This document shows, piece by piece, positions 55,001 through 64,000 of a stretch of 64,000 nucleotides of DNA. Made by a program: the position numbers and the translations under genes. The notes beneath the pieces are model-generated. The model was given only the letters and a program-made list of their open reading frames with translations. It was not told where the DNA came from and made no database searches. This stretch comes from Symsagittifera roscoffensis (lineage: Eukaryota; Xenacoelomorpha; Acoela; Convolutidae), in the NCBI RefSeq assembly GCF_963678635.1, contig NC_087062.1, positions 87,703,845 through 87,767,844 on the forward strand, in the 5' to 3' direction. The number at the start of each line of letters is the position of its first letter. Within the stretch, counting starts at the first letter, position 1.

Positions 55001-57375
55001 TGTTTCTAGATTTAAAAAAATCTACTTGCGAAATGTAAATATTTTATAGTTCTTCAGGTAAAATCTTCGGTTGAATTTTTATCAGAATGAATTTATTTCT
55101 AAAATGAACTCGCTTAAATTTGCGTCGAAACAATTAAAAAATGAGTTTGATATTTGAATGATTTGTTCATATTTTTACTTTGTCTTACCGCGAAGAATAT
55201 GGTCGAAGTAAAATTATATCGTGCTCCAGGCATGTTTCAGTTGTGCTCGATCGAAATTTGTTATGTTTCGACTGTACTCGAGGTATGTTTTTGCAGAGGT
55301 TGAGTTATGTTTCGACCGGGTTCAGTTATTAATTCTCAGTGGTTTTGATAGCTCGACACAAACCCCTGTCTCGATTATTTTTTCAGGTCGAGTCCTGACC
55401 TTGTGCGTTTTTTGAAAGTCGAAGCATCAAATGAAAATTTGGACTTAAGGAAGTATTATTTTTTGCGAAAAACCTAATCAGAAGTTTTGGAAAAAGGAAT
55501 ATAATTTGGAAAACTTTCGTTTCCTGTGTGCAAAATTCCAAGAATCTCCTTAAAAATATCTCCTCAAAAATAAACAAAAGGCGCTAAATGAATGAAAACA
55601 GCGGAAAATTAACAAAAGCAAACTCTCCCTTTTTTTTTGAATGAGAATCATTTTTTATGCAAGAATCAGCAAGCAAGATGTTTGTTTCCTTCTTAAATGT
55701 TTTTTATTGTACTGAGAAGAACCTATTGTTTGGTGAATAACATCCTAGATGATTTGAAAGCAATAGAGTGATTTTTGGAAACGATTCATTTTTTTACATC
55801 TACATCGACAAAAAATCCCTACTTGATCAAGCATTGTTATCGTTTAGCTTTATCAACTAAATTAAAGATCACAATATATAATTATTTTATTATACTCAAT
55901 CTTAAATCAACATAAGCTTGAAATTTTACACCAATACGTCTTCTCGAAAAAAAAGATCGGCAACGGTTTATTTAAGGCTAATTCAAACTTTTTGTGTTGT
56001 ATTTTAAATTGAGTGAAACTTCTTGTAAGTTTCAAAGTAAAACTGATAGAGCTTAGTGTTATTGAGAGAAGACAGATTTTTCCGTTATCAAATGAGTTCA
56101 CGAATGATAAAAAATGACTGAAAATAAGTTAAGTACATTTTCAATCGTTTTGTTTTATACTATAATTCTAGAAGTTTTGATTTTGATTTTGAAAAAGGAG
56201 AACGGGTAGTAAATAAAATATTTTATGAAAAAGCCATAATTGAAGGTATTTCAAATAACTATTAAAAGGTGACAGACAGTTTTTTCGGTTAATAATTTCT
56301 CCAAAGAAATCAATTCATCTACTAAACTTTTTGGTCAATTCTGTTCTTTTAGGCCAACAGACATTTTTCCAGCCTTTTGCTCTTCATGTGCTTGTTTTAG
56401 TAAACGTTTTTTTTGTTTTAGATGGTGGCTGGAATGATTTATTGGCAATGACACCTCATAGTGTGCGGTTTGATTGACCAAATAGATTTAATGAGTGTTT
56501 CTTTAGTTTCAACTGTTTTATAGGTCAAACTTTCTTGAGACATTTTTTTCGACTTGTTGATTATCTTTCCAAGATACGTCTGAGGCGGCGGGGCGGGCGA
56601 CCGCCTCCCCTTCAATTCTTGTTACCAAATTGTTCCAAAGGGCCCTCCTTTGGTATAACTTTATGATACCCTTTTTTTTGCTAAACAAATTTAAAAATTT
56701 TCTACGAGCGCCTTCGGCGCCAAAATGACTAATTTTGAGGGGGGAGCGCTTGCCAGAAAAAACGCAATTATTTGGTCAAAATTTTCCAAAAAGTGCCTAA
56801 AATTTTTTTCTGGCCAGTTTTTTTTTCTTAAAAGATTGCATCCGGCGCAGAATTTTTTTTACAGAGTCCTTATACTATTTTGTCCTTATACAAATTGGTC
56901 GATCTAAAAAAAGAAGGCCGGCAAAATTTTCAAAACTTTTCGAAAAACCTCCCTTCCCTAGAAAATTTTTGCGCACGCCCTTTCCTGGTACAACCATCCT
57001 TGTTCCTTTTCTTGTTCTGTTGTTAAAACTTTAAACAAGGCATACAATTAATGATGGTAGTCTGACAAAATTGTTTTGTAGAAACAACTTTTTGAAGCAA
57101 TTGCGGTAATCACAAACATGAATTCTAGACACATTTTTTTCTTTCTTAAAGTTTACGTAAAAACTTCTTAATCGAAACAGCGCCAAAAAACTGTCTGTAT
57201 GCAAGTTAAGTTGCGCAGATAAAAAAAATTTCTTAAATGCTTTCAGTTTCTGACGCTTTTTTTTTTAGTTTTCATATGATTGAAATAGCTGAGGTATTTA
57301 CAAGGATAAAATTTTTTAAAATTGATTTCATGGAATAGAGTAAGGTGTCATTTTAACGCCGTTTTGGACAATAAA
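55001..57375. other. Non-coding stretch after E4
   Basis: A/T-rich. A GTCGA-rich patch (55200-55400), a GAGGCGG..CCGCCTC inverted pair near 56580-56606 and sequence related to the 6990-7160 dispersed repeat (56690-56930) are visible. No gene is supported. Confidence 0.45.
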
Positions 57376-57866
57376 AAAACTGCTCGTATCAGGTCAAAGC
57401 ACTGAATTTTCCGACTGCCTTTTAAGGTCTATGGAGCAGTAATAACATGAAACTACTAAAGGTAATAAAATAAAACAATTTTTCCAATCCAATTTAAGAA
57501 TTTTCGTATAAATCACCACACCACGCGCCATCTTAAATTCAATGTGATAGATTGCGCTCCTAGTAACAGATCAGTTATGGCAAATAAGCTTCCTTCAACC
57601 AGTTTTGAACAATTTCTAAGTCGAATTAAGTTTCCGCTTACGCATTAAAGGCGCGAAGTAATGGCAATTGTTAAACCCCCAAAACTTTAAGAAAAACAAT
57701 CACAGGTGAAATGTGTTTTCAAATTTAAGCTGAGGACAACAATACCTTATGAGTGATTTTAAAAACTCCGTCCAAAATGGCCAGCTAAAAAATCGAAATT
57801 TGCCTGACGAAAAAAAAACAACCCCGAGCACAAATATTCCGTTACTTTCGTTACGAAAGTCGGAAC
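57376..57866 (-). repeat. Hairpin-ended ~540-bp element, reversed copy
   Basis: On the plus strand it begins ACTGCTCGTATCAGG and ends TTACTTTCGTTACGAAAGTCGGAAC, the reverse of the copies at 19533-20616. Internal CGCGCCATC, TTGAACAATTT and CACAGGTGAAATG blocks are in the expected order. It lies just past the 3' end of gene D. Confidence 0.8.
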
Positions 57867-58070
57867 AATAACAACTTTCTTCAAGCCGTTCTTCTTTTAT
57901 TCCAGCAATAAATTCAAATTTTTCAATCAATTTCCAACCTCGTTTATAATAGCCAGATTTGGACAGGTTATTTTTCCTGTCTCCCCAGAACCAGATAGCA
58001 CCTGATTTTCATAATTGGGCTCCAATTGTACTGGTGAAAATTGGTTTGTTGAATTGAAGGATGCATTTTT

Positions 58071-58799
58071 TTAGTCTTCTTTTTTGCAACACGTTCGAAT
58101 AGAAATTTGTGTCGTCTTCTTTCCGCCCTTTTCGAAACTGATATGGTTGAAGTTAGCGTCAGCCGATTTCGGGTCTCCTTGGACTTCAAAACTTCCTACT
58201 GCAATTTTGAATTCCTCCGGACAAGCGCCTGTGTTGCTGAAGCCGTTTTCTAATGAACGCTTTTTCGGCTGCTGGAATATACAGTACGACCCATGAGGCC
58301 AAGTTGTTGCGTTGTAAAGAAATTTCACACTTTCATCAACTTCCTTCACGTTTTCTTCATTCGTGTCAGCCAAAGTGCTCATTATTTCAGCAATCTCAAC
58401 CTTCAGTTCTTCGATCTCTTTGTTGATAACTTCACGAAGTGTTGAAACAGTCATCACAGATGGCTGGTCTTCGTCTTGTTCGGTATCTTCTATGATAGTC
58501 AGATCTATCGGATATTCGCTCGATACTTTGCGAACTTGCACTGATGTGGCGGCGATGCTAGATGTCGAAGTGTACTCGTTTAGATTAATTCTGTACAAAT
58601 CCATGGGCTTCGTGACAAATTTTTCCCCATTCCAATAGGAGTTTACGTCGTTTTCGTTCAATGCGTCAGAGATGTCGTGAACTTTGTTCTTGAAGGAAAC
58701 GGACCCGCCTGTTTCAACACTCGCATGGAGACCAAGTTCTCCGGCGTCGAAGCCTCCGCCCACTCCCACGTAAGCAGAAACTGCTTGTTCATTCACCTT
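58071..58799 (-). CDS. Gene D, terminal exon: third member of the ApeC-like secreted family
   Basis: After TGTTTTAAG|GTG, 242 residues run to TAA at 58071. The start VNEQAVSAYVGVGGG aligns with VDEDAYSAYVKTSAGG of gene A (residue 324 on), where genes A and C have no intron. Landmarks follow: SYWNGEKFVTKPMDLYRINL, VQVRKVSSEYPIDL, a charged helical stretch, and the Cys-rich end WPHGSYCIFQQPKKR, ACPEEF and ISIRTCCKKED. The frame is fully open, so selection probably still acts or acted recently. Upstream exons are not in this window; retrotransposon E5 begins only about 140 bp upstream. Either a long intron holds E5, or the 5' part was lost. Confidence 0.75.
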   Translation of the reverse strand, partial: KVNEQAVSAYVGVGGGFDAGELGLHASVETGGSVSFKNKVHDISDALNENDVNSYWNGEKFVTKPMDLYRINLNEYTSTSSIAATSVQVRKVSSEYPIDLTIIEDTEQDEDQPSVMTVSTLREVINKEIEELKVEIAEIMSTLADTNEENVKEVDESVKFLYNATTWPHGSYCIFQQPKKRSLENGFSNTGACPEEFKIAVGSFEVQGDPKSADANFNHISFEKGGKKTTQISIRTCCKKED

Positions 58800-58949
58800 A
58801 AAACACGATTTATTAGAGCTTATCTAAAAATATCTAGTCAAACAGTTACCTGTTATTTAAAAGCAATTTGTTAATTTCAAATTGATTTCGTAAAAATGTA
58901 TTTTTTTCTAATAAAACAAAGGAACTACTTTTTTGCAGTAGCAACAATA

Positions 58950-59187
58950 TAAAACAACTTTTCGCCCGGTAGACGATCATAGGGCAATAGGAGTAGTCGA
59001 GAGAATGATACAAACATTAAAACGCAGGTCAGCGGTAATGAAAATCGATAAAACAAACACACCGTACAAACTCGCTTCCGATGTGGCTGAAATTATTGAA
59101 ACATTGAGAATCACACCACATGGCGTCACAAAAATTTCATCGTTTGAGGCACTTATGGAAAACCAAAGACTCCTCTTTCAAATGTAG
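58950..59187 (+). pseudogene. E5 integrase fragment (Glu of the DDE triad onward)
   Basis: DDHRAIGVVERMIQTLKRRS corresponds to GDHRGSGLVERMIQTIKRKL of E3, with the catalytic Glu kept. ITPHGVTKISSFEALM parallels the N-H-S-x-x-K-x-S-P-F-E-L segment of E3. The frame ends at TAG (59185-59187). Confidence 0.8.
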
Positions 59188-59463
59188 CGACTAGCAGTTC
59201 ACCCAATAACTTAAACTGGGAAAGCGCAAAACATGCATGTTTAGATAGAAAGAATCTTACAAAGCCGCCACTACCCGCAGAGATAATGCATGACTTACAA
59301 CGGTCGAAGTATCCATCAGGAGACAAGAAACAAAATTGAAACCACAACTGCCGAAGAACCTCCAAAATGCGAATTCTTCACCACAGCAAAACACAGGTGC
59401 AAGCAGCAATAGACAAAAACACGAAAAAACGTATAGACCAGGTGGCACGAAAAACATTTAGAC

Positions 59464-60744
59464 TTGCAACGAAGGTTAAAGATCCAAAAACATTCGAACA
59501 AAAAAAATAAAACCATAGATGGAAAAATCCCTACATATATACCACATACCGCATGGGCACAAATATTCGGAAAGCAACCAAGACTATTAAGAAATAGCGG
59601 AGCTGCATTTGTTCCCAACCCTCTAATATACAGACCGCACAGACCCTCTCGGCTCAGTAATTACGTCGCGTATAAATCCGCACGGAGAGAGATCAGGACC
59701 ATGCCTACGTTTTTTTAGACATCGAGAATCCTACCGCTCCTCAACGCCCGATGTTCAAGGAGGACGAAGGAACAGGTCTACCAGTGAAATTAACTCGCCA
59801 AAAAAAAGACGGCAAGGCAGGCACATCAGAATAGTCCGCCAAAAAGAAAGGCCAAATCGACAGGAAAACGAACAAGCGGGCGCTCGACACACAAATTACA
59901 GACAACACGCGGAATGAGTTTGCAAACGGATGACAAGGTCGAGAAGTCGACAAATAACAACACTCGGCAGAAACTAGCATCCAGTGGCTCAGACAACGAC
60001 GATCAATTGTCAATATCCTCGGAAGACATCGCACCATCGCCTAAGAGTCAAAACCAAAAACGTACGCCACCCACAATCACAGCAGTACTACAACGGAAAT
60101 CAACACGGAACCGCGTTATCAACTGCATTCGGGAACCTTGTCCCGATTAACGCAATAAACGACAAGGACGACAAAGGACAGAAATCATTTCGTTTCAAAA
60201 TTAATTCGCCACCATATAAACCAAAACTAGAAAGTTATCCGAGCCTAAAATCGCTCAAACAAGAAATGGGATTTAAAGAGAAAACATCACCATATCAAGC
60301 CTGTGTTAAGTTGATCGAATCCATTAGTCCGAAGAGCATTAAGAATCAGACAGATCCATGGTGGACTTGATATAAACAACAGAAGACAAAACGAACAATA
60401 ACAACAAGGATATTCTATTTCTAAAAGAGAAAAGCTCGCCGAAAGAAGATGAGACTGAAAAGAAAGATGAAAAATTGTATGAAGAAAAGGAGCTTGAAAA
60501 CAATGGGGAGGATGCTCAAAAGGTTGGAAAACAAACAGAGGTCTATAAAACCAAGGGGACTATAAAACTCAAAATTCAAAAAGTCCACCGGGGACTAGAG
60601 AACTCAAAGTTCAAAACAGTTGTTCAAATTTATTTGCTGAGGGGGGAATGTCATCCGGCCTGGATCGATAAACTCAGTATAAAGACATGTTATTTATATT
60701 ATTCTTATTTTATGTTAAAGTCACTCAGTTGGTCGGTCGGTTGA
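59464..60744 (+). pseudogene. E5 hydrophilic region after integrase
   Basis: Several partly overlapping frames (59464-59718, 59914-60150, 59984-60370, 60475-60744) encode Lys/Arg/Ser-rich sequence such as SDNDDQLSISSEDIAPSPKS, without a recognised domain. Position matches the Ser/Pro-rich C-terminal region of E3. It is presumably one ancestral frame broken by indels. Confidence 0.5.
60640..60648 (+). promoter_or_regulatory. E5 polypurine tract
   Basis: AGGGGGGAA lies immediately before the LTR start TGTCATCC, the standard plus-strand primer position. Confidence 0.75.
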
Positions 60745-60903
60745 CCTTGATAGGCATAAAACATGAACTGTGTGTGAACTATTGTTCAGTCGTAAATAAA
60801 TGTTGTCTATCAACTAGTTGTTTTACACCGCTTCGATTGAGACTCTTTGTTTATCGATCCATTCGGAGTCGAGAATTAGATATTCCCACTTAGAGGTATG
60901 ACA
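60649..60903 (+). repeat. E5 3' LTR
   Basis: 255 bp starting TGTCATCCGG and ending GGTATGACA. TGTCAT and ATGACA are perfect terminal inverted repeats, so the boundaries are well supported. An AATAAA lies near 60796. No second copy occurs in the window. Confidence 0.8.
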
Positions 60904-63726
60904 AACACATTCAAATAATAAATGTACACATTTTGTCAAAAAAACCTACACCGCTAATTTTTCAAAAAGGTGTTCAAAACTGTTATTTGTTATTCATTTA
61001 TTGGATTGTTTTTTGAAACAAAGAATTAGCCGTTTTTTTGGCACGCATTCCCCATAAATTTTGCATAAAAAACGACTGCAAATGAAAATGAAAACAAAAA
61101 GAGTTTTTTATCAAGCGAGCGTCTATGAAAATATTTTTGACTTTGAAATGATACAACTTTCGGAACAAAGTATATATATTTTTCATTTTTCTTATGCATT
61201 CATCGAACGCTTTAAAGTTTAGAAAGTGATAAGACTCAGTAGCATGCCTCGATTGATTTTGGAACCGGCATAAATAACCAATTTCCAGTTAATAGCGTGA
61301 ACCAATTGCGCATTAATTGTCCCAATTAGGTTGATATTGCGTTTTTAAAACTCCCTCAACTTTGCAAAAAAAGATACTTTTTGTTTTGAGCTCAAGAAGC
61401 CAAACTTTTTAGATTTAACAAGCCATACTACTTGAAATGGCGCGTTAAAAAGTAGAATAAACTCAGAAAAAAAAAACCGACCAATCACAAATAGTCCATC
61501 TTTTCATTTCTGATTTTCATTACTACTGTCTTTTATTTGGAAATGACAAGGCTGAATAGTTCGATAGATTCAATTTGTCCGCTTCAATGCTCAAGTACAT
61601 TAAAAAAATTAAAATTTCAAACTGTGGTTTATCAAAATTTCATCATTTGCTTGCAAAATGTTGCAAAAAATGTCAAAAAGGCAAATAACATCCGTTCAAC
61701 CTTTTGATTGCATTAAAAACGCAAACTTGTGGTGGCACAATTCAAGTTTCAGGATGTTGTTGCTGCCTTTTATGTATTTACAAAAGCTCGGAGGGAGTTT
61801 TAGCCGAGGTGCAAAAATTTCACGCAAACCAGGAACCAAAAATCTGCAGAGGGCATTGAGCAATACCTCAAATGGAGTCGAGTGACGGCCATGATTTGAA
61901 TGCAAAAATTATCTTTGTGTCAAGAAATTTTCCTTTTTTTTCGTTTTTTTTTTAGCTGGGATTGGAAAACTATCCCAGTAGATCAATCACGTCAAGTTCC
62001 GTTTATCTAAAATATGAACTAAGCACATTATAGAATAATTATAATCACATATGGACTAATTATATCTGATTTGCTCTCCCAATCATGTTTAAAAAAGGCA
62101 CAAAACTTGCAAAGATTTATGAAGCAAGACACGAGCCCTAAAACAAATTTCTTCATCACTTCGTAGTTGAACACTAGATTAAAAATGATAAAAAAAAGTT
62201 GGTGTCTTTTCTATTCTAAACCAAAATATGCCCATTTTTAATAAACCGTGAATTACGTTTTTGAGTTTTCCAGTAGGAATTCTACTTGTGCAAATTTTTT
62301 GGGCCGCAGAGATAACTTTTGCAAGACGAGCAATAGTCGTTTTTATTGCGCGCGCTCTCTCTTTCTTAAATTTAGTATAACTTGGCTCCCAAAATATTTG
62401 CAGAACAAATTTTTTTGTAGATATTATACATATTCTACTTAGTCTGTACTGAAAATTTGTAGAAAAATGATGATACTTTTTTGACAGAAAACATTGAACG
62501 TGAGTTTGTAACAGGCTTTGAGCAATTGAATGTTATTTGAACTCATCTATACTGGAGGAAACTGGACTTCTGCGTGTCTTACCTGCACTTACGATCAAGA
62601 CTGTCATGAGATCAAAACCAATCCAATTTCCTAACTTGAGTTGCAAGTGCAATTATGGAAAAAATAAAAAAAATTGATAAGCTTAAAGCTATCGTCGTCT
62701 CCGAAAAAATTTTTATTGTGAAATTAAAATTATCGGATAGATATCATATGAGATGTGATCTGACGCATAAGAATGCGAAGTGCTGTTAAGATTGCGAAGT
62801 ACTTTTTTAGTCAATCCAAAACTGAGCCAAAACTACAACCTCTCTATCAAAATGAGTATCTATGTAGTGCACAAAAACAGTATACTCTCCAAAAAATTGC
62901 ACAAAACGATTGAAATTTTTTTTATTGAACGATTAAATTGTTAAATTGATATTTTATTTGGTAAGAACGTCATTTATAGGCTGTCAGTCAATAATTTATG
63001 CTATTTGGAAGATAAAACTTTCGAAACTTTGTTGGGCTACATAAGAGGCTTACTTTTCGTCAACATTTTTTATCAGCAAAATTTTTGACGCGTACTTCGT
63101 GACAGAAAAAGGAGCTGAAATCATGACCCATTTTTGGAAAAAAAATTTAGATTCAAAATTCGCAAAACAAATTGCATCATAATAATTTGAAGTTAATTCA
63201 TCAGCAATCTTTTTTTTCTGATCAAAAAGCACCTGTTTGAGAACAACTTATTTAAGTTTCCTGATATTGTCCATTTTGTATGGATAGTTCAATACATCCG
63301 AACTCTAAAATAAAGTAGCAGAATTCATTATAAGAAACATGATTTAAATGACAACAGAATTGAAAAAAATTTCTGGACACGGTCTTGAGAAAAAAATTTT
63401 CCACTATTTTCTAAGAAACTGATGAAATAATTGTACTTTGGTGGTTTTTTTCTCCAGAATTTCGAAATTTTTCTCTAACTTTTCGTCAAAAGTTGGATGA
63501 TTAAATTTTTTTATCATTTTGACGAAAATGACGGAACATTTGGCGCTTCAAAGGCTTTTTTTCTCCGGAAAAAATGCTAAGCTAACAAACAGTCGCATGC
63601 TATTACGTCATTGTGTTCACAGTTCGTTTGACAATTTATATTGCTATTCAAACACGCAAATATTAATTCCAAGCACGTTCTGAATAAAAATCTTATCGGA
63701 TACTCAATTAACTAACCACCAAAACG
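60904..63726. other. Non-coding stretch
   Basis: A/T-rich. Remnants of the hairpin-ended element, reversed, can be traced at about 61285-61480 (CAATTGCGCATTAATTGTCCC, CTCAACTTTGCAAAAAAAGA). No exon of gene D's missing 5' part was found on the minus strand. Confidence 0.45.
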
Positions 63727-63921
63727 ATGGAATATACTGAAGAATGCACTAATGCAGCCGCATCTTTATCACCTGAAATACTCAACAACCTATTGAAAAC
63801 CGTGGAAACTCTACAAAAAACAGTTTATAACTTGGAATTAAAGGATTTTAAAAAGACCATCGATATTTCTGATTTGAAAAAAGAAGTCGCAGAACTGAAA
63901 AAAAGAGTAAATGCCCAATAA
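63727..63921 (+). CDS. Small coiled-coil ORF near the window end
   Basis: 64 codons from ATG in a good context (AAAACGATGG) to TAA. The middle and end show heptad-like spacing of Leu/Val/Ile (LLKTVETLQKTVYNLELKDF, ISDLKKEVAELKKRV), predicting a parallel coiled coil. No signal peptide. Another open segment (FRFGSPIKFIDEDF) begins shortly after and runs off the window. It might be a small host protein or the first ORF of a retroelement; I cannot decide. Confidence 0.35.
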   Translation: MEYTEECTNAAASLSPEILNNLLKTVETLQKTVYNLELKDFKKTIDISDLKKEVAELKKRVNAQ

Positions 63922-64000
63922 AGGTACACAAGTAAGAATACCCTTCTCTTTTGCAATTTCGATTTGGATCACCGATCAAATTCATTGATGAGGACTTCTG

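Larger units (their letters stand above)
58937..60903 (+). mobile_element. Ty3/gypsy-type retrotransposon E5, 3' part only
   Basis: It starts inside the integrase core (FRPVDDHRAIGVVERMIQT), continues through a basic, hydrophilic region in shifting frames and ends with a polypurine tract and one LTR. The 5' part (LTR through most of integrase) is missing. Decay is milder than in E4. It lies antisense to gene D and immediately upstream of its visible exon. Confidence 0.82.

Overview
This is an AT-rich (roughly two-thirds A+T by eye), repeat-rich stretch of an animal genome. Protein-coding exons have GT..AG introns, secreted-protein signal peptides and a sperm-tail PG-type repeat gene, so the source is a eukaryote and almost certainly an invertebrate metazoan. 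Start codons placed a few bases after splice-acceptor-like sites hint at spliced-leader trans-splicing. That would fit a tunicate (for example a large-genome larvacean), but also several other phyla. I cannot name the species.

Host genes. Three members of one uncharacterised secreted family are present. Gene A (+, exons 18334-19016 and 20956-21964) encodes about 563 aa. Gene C (-, exons 41470-41283, 40816-40316 and 30615-29619) encodes about 561 aa. Gene D (-) is seen only as its last exon, 58799-58071. All end in a Cys-rich module that resembles the apextrin C-terminal (ApeC) pattern. A sperm-tail PG-rich repeat gene lies on + (exons 5989-6124, 10504-10644 and 11354-11526), with another PG-containing candidate exon on - at 11942-11772. 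Small candidates are a signal-peptide ORF at 24851-25003 and a coiled-coil ORF at 63727-63921.

Retroelements. Five pieces of Ty3/gypsy-type LTR retrotransposons from related lineages are present: E1 (1-2105, -), E2 (about 26407-28185, -), E3 (32796-39771, +, both LTRs, broken ORFs, sitting in the 9.5-kb intron of gene C), E4 (50808-about 55000, +, heavily decayed) and E5 (about 58937-60903, +, only the 3' part with one LTR, next to gene D). In E2, E3 and E4 the gag start codon appears to be created at the LTR/primer-binding-site junction (CA|TGGCGCA), so the Gag N-terminus M-A-Q is dictated by the tRNA primer site.

Other repeats. These include a roughly 540-bp hairpin-ended element (tandem pair in gene A's intron at 19533-20616; further copies at 24041 and 57376; decayed remnants elsewhere), a 141-bp tandem array (6143-6870), a pair of about 990-bp direct repeats flanking E2 (each carrying a 369-bp inverted-repeat element), a giant foldback element with roughly 900-bp arms plus a 1511-bp tandem duplication of most of it (41853-45199), a roughly 2-kb repeat present in inverted orientation at 15310-17650 and 46820-48800, and several long perfect hairpins. 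The remaining intergenic DNA shows no gene I can support.
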